From NCBI RefSeq assembly GCF_036032445.1, contig NZ_CP107932.1:2358501-2422500 (forward strand): a stretch of DNA of 64,000 nucleotides, in the 5' to 3' direction. Below are positions 47,907 to 56,902 of the stretch, in pieces (position 1 is the first letter of the stretch; every line of letters starts with the position of its first letter). The notes under the pieces are model-generated. The model did no database searches. It had not been told where the DNA came from and saw only the letters and a program-made list of their open reading frames with translations. This stretch comes from Nocardia sp. NBC_00416. Lineage in GTDB: Bacteria > Actinomycetota > Actinomycetes > Mycobacteriales > Mycobacteriaceae. The position numbers and the translations under genes were made by a program.

Positions 47907-49208
47907 CTAGGCGGGCTCGGGGACCGCGGCGGGCTTAGCCAGCCGTATCCCGCCGCACATCAGCGCGGCCACCACGCACAGACCGGCGGCGGCGTAGAAG
48001 GCGAGATCGTAGGAACCGTCGGCGTCCCGGACGTAGCCCGCGCCGAACGCGGCCACCGCGGCGCCGAGCTGATGCGCGGCGAACACCCATCCGAACACCA
48101 CCGGCGTCGCGGCGCCGAACCAGCTCCGGCAGATCGCGATCGTCGGTGGCACGGTCGCCACCCAGTCCAGACCGTAGAACACGATGAAGACCCAGGTACT
48201 CGGTTCGGCGTGCGGCGACAACAACACCGGCAGCACGAGCAATGACACCCCACGGCCCAGGTAATAGACCACCAGCAGTACGCGGGCGTCCACGCGGTCG
48301 GTGAGCCAGCCGGAGAAGACCGTTCCGACGACATCGAAGACGCCCACGGTGGCCAGTAGCGAGGCGGCCAGCGTCGTGGGCATGCCGTGATCATGGGCGG
48401 CGGGGATGAAGTGGGTACCGATCAGGCCGTTCGTCGTCATACCGCAGATGGCGAAACTACCCGCGAGCAACCAGAAGGCGGGGACTCGAAGGCCGGTCAC
48501 CAGTCCGCTCGCCGCCGCGCCGAAGCTGCCGTTGGGCAACGACTCGACCCCGGAATCCGGGTCGCCGCCGTAGGCGGTGGTGCCGACGTCACGCGGTCGG
48601 TCGCGAATGAACAGCAGCACCAGCGGGATCACCGCCAGGGCGGCGACGGTCACGATCATCGAGGCCCAGCGCCACCCGAAGCGATCGGTCACGCCCGCGA
48701 CCACCGGCAGGAAGATGAGCTGACCCGTCGCACTCGCCGCGGTGAGCACGCCGGTGACCAGTCCGCGCCGGGCGACGAACCATCGAGTCGAGATGGTGGC
48801 GACGAACCCCATCGAGATCGAGCCGGTGCCGAGGCCGACCAGCACGCCCCACAGCAGGACCAGCTGCCATTCGGCGGTCATGAAGACGCCGACACCGGTT
48901 CCGGTCGCTATCAACACGATCGCACCGGTGAGGATCGGCCGCACACCGAACCGGTCCATCAGTGCGGCGGCGAACGGTGCGGTGATACCGAACAGCACCA
49001 TGTTCACCGACATCGCGGCGCCGATCGTCGCATGCGACCAGCCGAATTCGGTGTGCAGCGGGGTCATCATGACGCTGGGCACCGCCCGGAATCCCGCTGC
49101 CCCCAGGATCACCACGAAACTCACGGCGGCAACGATCCACGCGAAGTGCGGCCGTGGACCTCGGCCGGTTTGCCCGACGGCCGCGCCGGGATCGATATCT
49201 GTCGTCAC
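47907..49208 (-). CDS. MFS transporter (OFA/monocarboxylate-like)
   Basis: From the GTG at 49208 the protein is 433 residues with twelve likely membrane segments. Motifs are PSVMMTPLHTEFGWSHATIG near the start, a DRFGVRP loop after segment 2, and a second DRVDARVL loop after segment 8. The branch is typical of oxalate/formate or monocarboxylate-type MFS transporters. It is divergent from a GlxA-type AraC regulator across 54 bases, which may control it. The solute is unknown. Confidence 0.8.
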   Translation of the reverse strand: MTTDIDPGAAVGQTGRGPRPHFAWIVAAVSFVVILGAAGFRAVPSVMMTPLHTEFGWSHATIGAAMSVNMVLFGITAPFAAALMDRFGVRPILTGAIVLIATGTGVGVFMTAEWQLVLLWGVLVGLGTGSISMGFVATISTRWFVARRGLVTGVLTAASATGQLIFLPVVAGVTDRFGWRWASMIVTVAALAVIPLVLLFIRDRPRDVGTTAYGGDPDSGVESLPNGSFGAAASGLVTGLRVPAFWLLAGSFAICGMTTNGLIGTHFIPAAHDHGMPTTLAASLLATVGVFDVVGTVFSGWLTDRVDARVLLVVYYLGRGVSLLVLPVLLSPHAEPSTWVFIVFYGLDWVATVPPTIAICRSWFGAATPVVFGWVFAAHQLGAAVAAFGAGYVRDADGSYDLAFYAAAGLCVVAALMCGGIRLAKPAAVPEPA

Positions 49209-49225
49209 GATGATCCAGCATCCGG

Positions 49226-49251
49226 TGGCACGGGCCGGACTGCCAGTGGCA
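49226..49251. promoter_or_regulatory. TGGCA/TGCCA half-sites in the MFS/GlxA divergent region
   Basis: TGGCA (49226-49230), TGCCA (49241-49245) and TGGCA (49247-49251) form three half-sites. TGCCA-G-TGGCA is a perfect 11-base palindrome. They lie in the 54-base gap between the divergent MFS and GlxA-type genes and could bind the latter. Confidence 0.45.
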
Positions 49252-49262
49252 GAATCGACAAT

Positions 49263-50249
49263 ATGCGTGAAAATCGTGCCAGGAGCGGGAAGCGGCACAA
49301 CGTCGTCGTGCTGCTGCTGGAACCCGCGGTCGGGTTCGACGCGGCCATCCCTCCGCTGGTATTCGGCCAGGCCGCCGATGACGACGGGAATCCGCTCTAC
49401 GAGGTCGTGACCTGCTCGCTCGAAGCCGGTGCGGTACAGACGACCTCCGGTTACTCGATCGTCGCCGCGGCCGGAGCGGAGGCACTCGCTGCCGCCGATA
49501 CCGTGATCGTGCCGGGCACCGCACTGCCACCGGCGCGCGTCGGAGGTGAGCTCACCGCCGACATCGCCGCCGCGCTGAAAAAGGTCCCGGCCACGGCCCG
49601 CATGGTGTCCATCTGCACCGGAGCGTTCGTCCTCGCTGCCGCGGGCGTATTCGACGGGCACCGCGCGACCACCCACTGGCGTTACGCCGACGATTTCCGT
49701 CGCCTGTTCCCGGCCGTCGAACTCGACGAATCCGTGCTGTTCGTCGATGCGGGAAATCTGCTCAGTTCGGCGGGCCTGGCCGCCGGAATCGACCTCTGCC
49801 TGCACATCGTCCGGCGTGATCACGGAGCCGCCGTGGCCAATCGCGTCGCCCGGTACTGCGTCGTGCCGCCCTGGCGCGAAGGCGGTCAGGCACAGTTCAT
49901 CGAGCACCACGTGCCCGACCACGACGAGCGCAGCACCGCGGCCACCCGGGCCTGGGCGCTCGGTCATCTGGCCGAGCCGCTGAGCGTGGCGGTGCTCGCC
50001 GCCCGGGCCCGGATGAGCCCGCGCACGTTCAGCCGCCGGTTCCTCGCCGAGACGGGCATATCGCCGGGAGCCTGGATCCGCGACCGCAGGATCGACCGGG
50101 CCCGGGAACTACTCGAATCGGCCGATCTGTCGGTGGACGAGGTGGCCGCGATATCCGGGCTGGGTTCTCCGGACAACCTCCGCCACCACATGCGGCGCGG
50201 TCTCGGGATGTCGCCGTCGGCGTATCGGAAGACGTTCGCCGGGGCTTGA
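49263..50249 (+). CDS. GlxA-type AraC family regulator (DJ-1/PfpI plus HTH)
   Basis: The 328-residue protein has an N-terminal DJ-1/PfpI-type domain (VVVLLLEPAVGFDAAIPPLV, then TVIVPGTALP and ARMVSICTGAFVLAAAGVFD with a cysteine elbow). Its C-terminal AraC domain contains two helix-turn-helices (LSVAVLAARARMSPRTFSRR and LSVDEVAAISGLGSPDNLRH). GlxA-type regulators sense small metabolites and often control adjacent transport genes. It is divergent from an MFS transporter. Confidence 0.88.
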   Translation: MRENRARSGKRHNVVVLLLEPAVGFDAAIPPLVFGQAADDDGNPLYEVVTCSLEAGAVQTTSGYSIVAAAGAEALAAADTVIVPGTALPPARVGGELTADIAAALKKVPATARMVSICTGAFVLAAAGVFDGHRATTHWRYADDFRRLFPAVELDESVLFVDAGNLLSSAGLAAGIDLCLHIVRRDHGAAVANRVARYCVVPPWREGGQAQFIEHHVPDHDERSTAATRAWALGHLAEPLSVAVLAARARMSPRTFSRRFLAETGISPGAWIRDRRIDRARELLESADLSVDEVAAISGLGSPDNLRHHMRRGLGMSPSAYRKTFAGA

Positions 50250-50294
50250 TCCGGAGTCCGGCGCGCACGAGGCGCCCCCGGCCGGTCAGCGGTG

Positions 50295-50308
50295 ATGACT
50301 TTTGTCAT
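50295..50308. promoter_or_regulatory. Palindrome upstream of the ABC-kinase-regulator operon
   Basis: ATGAC (50295-50299) and GTCAT (50304-50308) flank TTTT, about 82 bases upstream of the ABC ATPase start. It is the best dyad in the region and a candidate binding site for the response regulator encoded at the end of the same operon. Confidence 0.5.
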
Positions 50309-50389
50309 GACCTACCCGTGCACAATTCATCGAGATCCGCTGACTGCGCTTACTACTGGTCTCACCCCACATCGGTGAGGGTGGAAGTC

Positions 50390-51340
50390 ATGAACAGCAA
50401 GCACGGAGTCATCGCCGCTCGGGGACTGCGCCGGACCTATGGCCAGGGCAAGGACGCGTTCGAAGCGGTCCGGGGTGTGGACCTCGAGGTCGGCGAGGGT
50501 GAGGTCTTCGCCTTGCTGGGCACCAACGGCGCCGGCAAGACCTCCACGCTCGACATACTGGAGGGGCTGACAGCGCCCTCGGCGGGGGCCGTCGAGGTAT
50601 TCGGCCTGGACCCGCTCCGCCACCGCGATCAGGTCCGCCCGCAGATCGGCGTCATGTTGCAGTCCGGCGGATTGCCCGCCGAACTGACCGTCCGCGAAAC
50701 GCTCGAGATGTGGCGCGGGACGTGCACCGAGCCGACCACCGCCGATACCGTTCTCGCGCAGGTCGGCCTCACCGAACGCGCCGGTGTGCGGGTCGGTTCC
50801 CTGTCGGGCGGGGAACAGCGCCGCGTCGATATGGCGTGCGCCCTGCTGGGACAGCCCCGGTTGCTGTTCCTCGACGAACCGACCACGGGCCTCGATCCGG
50901 AGAGCCGGCGCAGGACCTGGCAGTTGCTCGCCGACCTCAAGTCGGCCGGGGTCACCATGGTGCTCACGACCCACTATCTCGACGAAGCGGAGGCGCTGGC
51001 CGACCGGATCGCGATCATGCACCGGGGCGAGGTCGCGCGGGCGGGCACGCTGCGCGAGATCGTGGACGGCCATCCGTCCCGGATCGCCTTCGATCATCCC
51101 GGGCTGCCGTTGCCGATATTGGCCGACGCCCGGATCGACGCGCGCACCCGCGTCACCGTCACCACCCATGACCTGCAGGGCCATCTGCACGAACTGCTCG
51201 AGTGGGCGCGGGCGCACGGTCTGCGATTGGGCGGGCTCGAGGCCCGCGCCGCCTCCCTCGAATCGGTTTTCCTCGATATCGCCACTGCGGCCGGCGACCC
51301 GTCGGCGGCCACCCCGGACCTGATCGGAGCACGTCGATGA
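50390..51340 (+). CDS. ABC-2 transporter ATP-binding protein
   Basis: From the ATG at 50390 (GGTGGAAG upstream) the protein is 316 residues. It has Walker A (GTNGAGKTS, 44-52), signature LSGGEQRRVDMACAL, Walker B with LFLDEPTTGLDP and a TTHYLDEAE switch typical of DrrA-type exporters. A C-terminal accessory domain follows. It overlaps the permease gene by ATGA and is first in a transporter/two-component system operon. Confidence 0.9.
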   Translation: MNSKHGVIAARGLRRTYGQGKDAFEAVRGVDLEVGEGEVFALLGTNGAGKTSTLDILEGLTAPSAGAVEVFGLDPLRHRDQVRPQIGVMLQSGGLPAELTVRETLEMWRGTCTEPTTADTVLAQVGLTERAGVRVGSLSGGEQRRVDMACALLGQPRLLFLDEPTTGLDPESRRRTWQLLADLKSAGVTMVLTTHYLDEAEALADRIAIMHRGEVARAGTLREIVDGHPSRIAFDHPGLPLPILADARIDARTRVTVTTHDLQGHLHELLEWARAHGLRLGGLEARAASLESVFLDIATAAGDPSAATPDLIGARR

Positions 51341-52152
51341 CCAGCACCGCGACACCTGTCACGGCCTTCCGCCGCCGCCCGCTCGCGGCGCTGGCGAAGG
51401 CCGAATACCTGCAGTTCCGGCGGAACAAGACGCTGATGTATATGGCGACGGTGTTCCCGATCGGAATCCCGCTGGTCATGTACTTCATCGCCCGCCGGGG
51501 CGCGGCCCCGACGGCCGACACGGCGGCGCTGGCGTTCGAACTGCTGGCGCTGGTCGCCCTGTTGTTCGTGCAGTACTACTCGGTGCTGTCGATGGTCACC
51601 ACACGCCGCGGCGAGGGCGTGCTGAAACGGTTGCGCACGGGCGAGGCCGCCGACTGGCAGATCCAGACCGCCCCGGCCGTACCCGGCGCGATCGTGACGC
51701 TGGGCTGCGCGGTCGTCGTCGCCGCGGTCGTCTACGCCACCGGCGCACCCGCCCCGGTCAACCCCATTGCGACGGCTGTCGGTCTCGTCGGCGGAATCGT
51801 GCTGTTCTCGCTGCTCGCTCTCGCGACGAGCGCGGTCACGAAGAACGCCGAGGCCGCGCAGATCACCTCGCTTCCGGTGATGACGGTCGCGATGATCGGC
51901 ATGGCGTCCATCCGGCGGATACTTCCCGACCGGTTGGCCGAGGTGGCCGATTGGACGCCTTTCGCGGCGGTCTCCGACCTCATCGCCCTCGGCACGTCCG
52001 GGCAACCGACCATCGGCTCCGCGGCGGGCGCCGAGCTCGACTTCGCGGGTACGTTCGCCGAACTCGGCCGCCCATTTGCCACACTGGCGATATGGACCGG
52101 CCTGGCGCTCGTGCTCACCCGAAGGAGCTTCCGCTGGGACGACCGCGGGTGA
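51337..52152 (+). CDS. ABC-2 transporter permease
   Basis: The 271-residue protein has about six hydrophobic segments and the N-terminal LAKAEYLQFRRNKTLMYMAT that precedes segment 1 in ABC-2 exporters. It partners the upstream ATPase. Its end overlaps the sensor kinase start (GTG at 52149), so all four genes are coupled. A drug, antimicrobial peptide or lipid is a likely substrate. Confidence 0.88.
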   Translation: MTSTATPVTAFRRRPLAALAKAEYLQFRRNKTLMYMATVFPIGIPLVMYFIARRGAAPTADTAALAFELLALVALLFVQYYSVLSMVTTRRGEGVLKRLRTGEAADWQIQTAPAVPGAIVTLGCAVVVAAVVYATGAPAPVNPIATAVGLVGGIVLFSLLALATSAVTKNAEAAQITSLPVMTVAMIGMASIRRILPDRLAEVADWTPFAAVSDLIALGTSGQPTIGSAAGAELDFAGTFAELGRPFATLAIWTGLALVLTRRSFRWDDRG

Positions 52153-53291
52153 CCCGCTGGACCTCCTGGTGGCATGCGCTGTCGGGCCCGGCGAAGTTCC
52201 GGGCCTACACGCGGTTCACCTTCCAGGGCGCCCTGGCCGCCGTGATCGTGGCGATGGCGGTCACCGCACGCTCACCGTGGTCGGTGCTCGGCATCGTGGT
52301 CGCCGGTCTCGCGGCGGTGCTGGCGGTGGAAGCGCGGACCGATTTCGCACTGTCCGCGGAATCGGTGTCGCCGCGGTTGGCGGTACCGGTCGCCGCGACC
52401 GTATCGGCGGCCGTATGGCTCACCTGTGTCGTGGTCACCCGGCTGGCCGGCGACGAGTCGGTCGCCACCCAGGCACGCCTGACCGGCGGCTACGCGGCGG
52501 TGCTCGCCGCCTTCGCGATCGTGTCGTTCCTGCCGCACCGATGGTGGGTTCTCCTCGGTCTGAGCCTCGCCACCGGACTGGCCTTCGCTTCGTCGCCGGC
52601 GACGGGCCTCGGGGCGGCGGCGCTGACCTTGATCGCCGGCGGCTTCCTCATCGGCACGACGCTGCTCACCGTGTGGGGACTGCGGGTCGTCGACGAGTTG
52701 GAACACGCGAAAGAGGTCGAGGCCGAACTGCAGGTGGCCGAGGAGCGATTGCGCTTCTCCCGGGACCTGCACGATGTCGTGGGCCGCGGTTTCTCGGCGA
52801 TCGCGGTGAAAAGCGAACTCGCGGTGGCACTGTCGCGGTCCGGGGATACCGGCCGCGCGGCCGCCGAGATGGACGAGGTCAGAACGCTCGCCGTCGAATC
52901 GATGGGGCAGATGCGTACGCTGGTGCGCGGCTACCGTGGCATAGATCTGATCAGCGAAGTCGCCGGCGCCCGTTCGCTGTTGTCGGCGGCGGGCTGCCGC
53001 CTCGTCGTCGAGGGCGATCCGGCCGAGGTTCCGGCGCGGTTTCACGAGGTCGCCGCCTGGGTGGTTCGCGAGGGCACCACCAATATCGTCGAGCACTCGT
53101 CGGCGACGGCGGCCGCTCTGACGTTCGGGGACGGGGGGATGTCGTTGCGCAACGACCGCCCCCGCGCCCCGGCGGGCGAGCGATCAGGACTGCGCGGCCT
53201 CGCGGAGCGGCTCGCGGCCGTCGGCGCGACCCTGGACGTCCACGCGACCGCCGATGAATTCTCACTCGAAATCCTTTGGGAGCACGAATGA
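52149..53291 (+). CDS. Sensor histidine kinase, DesK/NarX-type (HisKA_3)
   Basis: The 380-residue protein has about five or six membrane segments in the first 175 residues with short loops and no large extracellular sensor. A dimerisation/phosphoacceptor segment follows with His208 (FSRDLHDVVGRG), then an HATPase_c-like region ending in GLRGLAERLAAVGATL. The kinase ATP lid is compact. It probably senses membrane state or a drug near the membrane, as in DesK/LiaS-type systems. It overlaps the regulator gene by ATGA. Confidence 0.85.
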   Translation: MTRWTSWWHALSGPAKFRAYTRFTFQGALAAVIVAMAVTARSPWSVLGIVVAGLAAVLAVEARTDFALSAESVSPRLAVPVAATVSAAVWLTCVVVTRLAGDESVATQARLTGGYAAVLAAFAIVSFLPHRWWVLLGLSLATGLAFASSPATGLGAAALTLIAGGFLIGTTLLTVWGLRVVDELEHAKEVEAELQVAEERLRFSRDLHDVVGRGFSAIAVKSELAVALSRSGDTGRAAAEMDEVRTLAVESMGQMRTLVRGYRGIDLISEVAGARSLLSAAGCRLVVEGDPAEVPARFHEVAAWVVREGTTNIVEHSSATAAALTFGDGGMSLRNDRPRAPAGERSGLRGLAERLAAVGATLDVHATADEFSLEILWEHE

Positions 53292-53908
53292 TCCCGGTAT
53301 TCCTCGCTGATGACGAAACGCTGATCCGCGTGGCGCTGGCGACGATGCTCGGTCTCGAGGCCGATATCGAGGTGGCCGACCATGTCGGCTCCGGCGAGGA
53401 ACTCGTCGCGGCGTGGCGGCGACGCGGCGACGCCGGGGATCCCGCCGCGGTGGCCGTCATCGATCTGCAGCTGCCCGGCATCGACGGGATCGAGACCTCC
53501 GCGCAGTTGCAGCGCCTCACACCGGGCGCGGGCACGCTGATCGTCACCAGCCACGGCAGGCCCGGCTATCTCAAACGGGCCCTTGCCGCGGGAGTACGCG
53601 GCTTTCTCCCCAAGACGACCTCGGCGGCGACGCTGGCCGAGGTGATCCGCACCGTCCATCGAGGCGGCCGCTACGTCGACCCGGAACTGGCCGCGGAGGC
53701 GATCAGCGCCGGCGACACCGTACTCACCGCGCGCGAGGCCGACGTCCTCGAATTCGCCGCCGACGGCTCCTCGGTCGAGGATATCGCCCGACGCGCCCAC
53801 CTGACCCAGGGCACCACCCGCAACTATCTGTCCTCGGCGATGGCCAAACTCGGCGTGTCCAACCGCTACGAGGCCGCCCTCAAAGCCCGCGAGAAGGGCT
53901 GGATCTAG
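53288..53908 (+). CDS. LuxR/NarL-type response regulator
   Basis: The 206-residue protein has a receiver domain with acidic pocket Asp8-Asp9 and phosphoacceptor Asp59 (VIDLQLPG), and a C-terminal LuxR helix-turn-helix (LTAREADVLEFAADGSSVED, then TTRNYLSSAMAKLGVSNRYE). It completes the ABC-kinase-regulator operon and probably activates it through the palindrome upstream. The gap after it (53909-54095) has an AT-rich stretch and a GTGCCA/TGGCAC inverted repeat (53945-53950, 53967-53972). Confidence 0.88.
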   Translation: MIPVFLADDETLIRVALATMLGLEADIEVADHVGSGEELVAAWRRRGDAGDPAAVAVIDLQLPGIDGIETSAQLQRLTPGAGTLIVTSHGRPGYLKRALAAGVRGFLPKTTSAATLAEVIRTVHRGGRYVDPELAAEAISAGDTVLTAREADVLEFAADGSSVEDIARRAHLTQGTTRNYLSSAMAKLGVSNRYEAALKAREKGWI

Positions 53909-54095
53909 CGCCCGGCTGCCGTCGGCCGATGACGCCGGCCATTCGTGCCACTCGCCATATATCAACTGGCACAGTCTAATTGGAGTAGACGCACATATGG
54001 ACGAGGTCGGCCCGCCACCGTAGACTGAGTGCGGCGCCAAGCTGGTTTCTCTCACTCTCCGCCCCGTCGGCGCGGACAGACTGCGAGGTAGCGAT

Positions 54096-54140
54096 ATGAG
54101 ATCAATTGCTTCGGCGGGTATTTCGTTCGGAGATTCGTGA
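54096..54140 (+). CDS. Possible 14-codon leader peptide upstream of the methyltransferase
   Basis: ATG at 54096, after GAGG, opens a short frame encoding MRSIASAGISFGDS. It stops at TGA 54138-54140, whose A is the first base of the methyltransferase ATG (TGATG). The arrangement suggests translational coupling. It is too short to recognise by homology and may be chance. Confidence 0.35.
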   Translation: MRSIASAGISFGDS

Positions 54141-55027
54141 TGACATCGGATATCGGGGAATACCAGGGCGCGTCAGCGGACGCGGTCGAACACCACTACG
54201 ACATCGGCACCGACTTCTACCGGCTGTGGCTGGACACCGACCTGACCTACTCGTGCGCCCGGTGGGCCCCCGGCGACGACCTCGATCGTGCGCAGCGGCG
54301 CAAACTCGACTATCTCATCGACGGCGCTCGGATCGACCAGGCCGAAAGGGTTCTCGATATCGGGTGCGGCTGGGGAAGCCTGATGCGGGCTACCGCCGAC
54401 CGGTACGAGCGGGTCCGGATCACCGGGCTCACCCTCAGCCGGGACCAATTCCACTACGCCCGCACCCACCCCACCGACCGTATCGACGTACGCCTGGAAC
54501 ACTGGAACGAACATCGTCCGGACGAACGCTACGACGCCGTCTTCTGTATCGGCGCACTCGAACATTTCGTCCAGTTCGGGCGGCCGCGGCAGGAACGCAC
54601 CGCGGCGTATCGGGCGTTCTTCGCCCACTGCCACCGCCTGCTCGCACCCGGCGGCAGGCTCGTGGTCCAGACGATCGGCAAGGGCAACCGGCCGCTCGAT
54701 CAGGACTCGATAAAAGACGTGCGATACCTGGCGAACGAGATCTTCCCGGAATCGGATCCGCCGCGCCTCGCCGAACTCGCCCACGCCGCGGAAAAGCTCT
54801 TCGAAGTCCGTTCGCTGGTCAACGACCGCGCCGACTATTCGACGACCTGCGCGGAGTGGCTGCGCCGATTGCAATCGCGTCGGTCCGAGGCGGAAAGCCT
54901 TGCCGGCGCCCGTGTCACCGACGCGTACGAGCGCTATCTGGAGGCGTCCATCCGGCAGTTCGACAACGAACACCTCGTGCTGTATCGGATCGTGTTCCGG
55001 AAAGTGGCGGATCCGATACCCGAATAA
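54140..55027 (+). CDS. Class I SAM methyltransferase, cyclopropane-fatty-acid synthase-like
   Basis: The ATG at 54140, seven bases after GGAG, gives 295 residues; a GTG three bases earlier is possible. EHHYDIGTDFYRLWLDTDLT near the start is the lipid-binding signature of the cyclopropane synthase/mycolic acid methyltransferase family. The SAM motif VLDIGCGWG (71-79) follows. It may methylate or cyclopropanate unsaturated acyl chains, or a related small molecule. It is shorter than CFA synthase (about 380) and similar to the mycobacterial mycolate enzymes (about 290). Confidence 0.8.
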   Translation: MTSDIGEYQGASADAVEHHYDIGTDFYRLWLDTDLTYSCARWAPGDDLDRAQRRKLDYLIDGARIDQAERVLDIGCGWGSLMRATADRYERVRITGLTLSRDQFHYARTHPTDRIDVRLEHWNEHRPDERYDAVFCIGALEHFVQFGRPRQERTAAYRAFFAHCHRLLAPGGRLVVQTIGKGNRPLDQDSIKDVRYLANEIFPESDPPRLAELAHAAEKLFEVRSLVNDRADYSTTCAEWLRRLQSRRSEAESLAGARVTDAYERYLEASIRQFDNEHLVLYRIVFRKVADPIPE

Positions 55028-55061
55028 CGGGTCGCACCGGCCGCTTCGCGTCTCCCGGGCC

Positions 55062-55961
55062 TCACCCGGCGGTCGCGGAGTCGGCCGGTTCGGCGGTGTC
55101 GAGCAACCGTTTGGGATGCATGCCGTCGACAGCGCCCATGAACGGCGGATGGATGCTGTAGCCCAGCATCCGGCGGATGTTCTCCGAGACGCTGCGCGCG
55201 GTACGCCGGCTGGTGGCCAACGTGTACGCCTCCTGGGGCCGCAGCCAGGGCTCGCAGTACTGCACGGTCAGGCCGAGGCGCGATTCGGCGGTCCGATTCG
55301 CGCCGCCCCCGTGCCACAGCGTGCCGAGATAGAACGCACACGACCCGGGCGGCATCCGCACGGCCACTCTGGTATCGGATTCGGCCGGTAGGCGTTCGGA
55401 ATCCCATCGATGACTGCCGGGCAATACGACGGTGCCGCCGTTGTCCTCGGTGTAGGCGTCGATCGCCCACATCGTCGCGGCGCTCAGCGGCGGGCGCGGC
55501 CTGGGGATCGGATAGAAGCCGTCGTCGTGGTGCAGTAGCTGGGCTCGTTCCCCGGGCAGGATATCGATCGCCTGCAACTGCGACAGCAGATAGTTGGGCA
55601 GGAACAACCGATCGAGCAGGGCCAGCACCCGAGGATGCTCGATGAGCTCGTCGCACGCCCGGGTCTTCTCCAGCAGGCAGTACGCGCGCTCGGTGCGCTC
55701 ACCTTCGAAGGTGTTGCGGCCGGTCCGCCCCAGCAGCGGCGCGACCGCCGCGCGTATCCGTTCGCATTCCTCGCCGGAGAGCAGGCTCTCCCAGATGATG
55801 TACCCGTCGCGGTCGAGCGCCGCCAGATCGGTATCGACCACCGCCGGGTCGACAGCGCCCATGGCACTGGCGGTCGACCGATGGGTCCGGGCCAGATCGG
55901 CCCGCAAATCGTCCATCGCGGTGATGACCTCCACCGCACGCGGTGATCGCGCAGAGTTCAC
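55062..55961 (-). CDS. Phytanoyl-CoA dioxygenase (PhyH) family protein
   Basis: The GTG at 55961, after GAGGAG, gives 299 residues. It has a PhyH/ectoine hydroxylase-type double-stranded beta-helix: LDRDGYIIWESLLSGEECER starts the domain, LLHHDDGFYP (142-151) holds the first histidine and aspartate iron ligands, and LWHGGGANRT the second histidine. GGTVVLPGSHRW is typical of the family. It uses 2-oxoglutarate and Fe(II) to hydroxylate a substrate. Lipid-type neighbours suggest an acyl chain, but this is not proven. Confidence 0.85.
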   Translation of the reverse strand: MNSARSPRAVEVITAMDDLRADLARTHRSTASAMGAVDPAVVDTDLAALDRDGYIIWESLLSGEECERIRAAVAPLLGRTGRNTFEGERTERAYCLLEKTRACDELIEHPRVLALLDRLFLPNYLLSQLQAIDILPGERAQLLHHDDGFYPIPRPRPPLSAATMWAIDAYTEDNGGTVVLPGSHRWDSERLPAESDTRVAVRMPPGSCAFYLGTLWHGGGANRTAESRLGLTVQYCEPWLRPQEAYTLATSRRTARSVSENIRRMLGYSIHPPFMGAVDGMHPKRLLDTAEPADSATAG

Positions 55962-56125
55962 GGCTACTCCTCGAGCGGTTCGACACGGCCTGGCGGGCCG
56001 CATCCAATTGTGTTTCCGCTCAGCGGATTACGCAAGACCGTCGAGTCGAAGCACCGTGTGCCGGCGAATCCGGAGGCCCGACCGCGACGCGGGGCGGCTC
56101 GCCCCCGGCATCCGACCCCGAAGCC

Positions 56126-56168
56126 AACTGGTCCGACCACTTGACCTCTTACCAATTGCCGGTCTACT
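56126..56168 (+). promoter_or_regulatory. FadR-like operator with a likely leaderless promoter
   Basis: AACTGGTCCGACCACTT (56126-56142) is a near-palindrome that closely resembles the known FadR operator core TGGTCCGACCA. It overlaps a candidate -35, TTGACC (56141-56146). With TCTACT (56163-56168) as -10, transcription would start very near the ATG at 56177. Autorepression of a leaderless message is likely. Confidence 0.55.
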
Positions 56169-56176
56169 GTCCTGAC

Positions 56177-56902
56177 ATGGCCCTGAAACGGATCGCCCGG
56201 CGGTCGGTCCCGGACGAGATCTACGACCAGCTCGTCGACGACGTCCTCACCGGCGAACTCGCGCCCGGCTCGACACTGCCCGCCGAACGGCAGCTGGCCG
56301 AAGCGCTCGGCGTCTCCCGCCCGACCGTCCGCGAGGCGGTACAGCGGCTCGCCCGCGCCGGACTGGTGGAAATACGCCAGGGCGGCAGCACCACCGTGCG
56401 CGATCCGCGCCGTTCCGGCGGTCTGGAACTGCTGCCGCGCCTGATCCTGCGTGGCGGTCGCCTCGACCACGCCGTGGTGCGCAGCATCCTGGAAACCCGG
56501 GCCGCGCTGGGCCGCGAGGTGGCCGCACTGGCCGCCGGGCGCTGCGGCGCCGCCGCCGGAGCCGCACTCACCGCCGCGGTGGACGCGCTGGCCGCCCAGC
56601 AGGATCCGCTGGCACGCCAGCGGGAAGCCCTCGTGTTCTGGGACCTTGTCGTCGACGCGGCCGATTCCATCGTCTACCGCCTGCTGTTCAATCAGCTGCG
56701 CACCGTCTACGAACCGGCGATGGCCGCACTCACCGGCGTCATGGACGCCGAGGTCGGGCGATCCGAGCGCTACCGCGCCCTCGCCGGGGCCGTGATCGCG
56801 AGCGACGCCGAGTCGGCCCGGACCCGCGCCGACTCACTGCTTTCCCTGGCCACCGGGGAATTCGACAATCTCCTCCACCGTCTGGAACAGAGCCCGCCAT
56901 GA
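56177..56902 (+). CDS. GntR/FadR-type transcriptional regulator
   Basis: The 241-residue protein has a GntR winged helix (LPAERQLAEALGVSRPTVRE, then VQRLARAGLVEIRQGG) and a helical FadR-type (FCD or FadR_C) domain with few histidines. It overlaps the following fatty acid hydroxylase gene by ATGA. An operator resembling FadR's lies at its promoter. Regulation by acyl-CoA is a reasonable inference. Some mycobacterial FadR homologues respond to lipids in this way. Confidence 0.85.
   Translation: MALKRIARRSVPDEIYDQLVDDVLTGELAPGSTLPAERQLAEALGVSRPTVREAVQRLARAGLVEIRQGGSTTVRDPRRSGGLELLPRLILRGGRLDHAVVRSILETRAALGREVAALAAGRCGAAAGAALTAAVDALAAQQDPLARQREALVFWDLVVDAADSIVYRLLFNQLRTVYEPAMAALTGVMDAEVGRSERYRALAGAVIASDAESARTRADSLLSLATGEFDNLLHRLEQSPP

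Noticed and set aside
49209..49967. An N-terminal extension of the MFS transporter at 47.9-49.2 kb
   Set aside because: It would run antisense through the GlxA-type gene. The GTG at 49208 starts a normal-length transporter.
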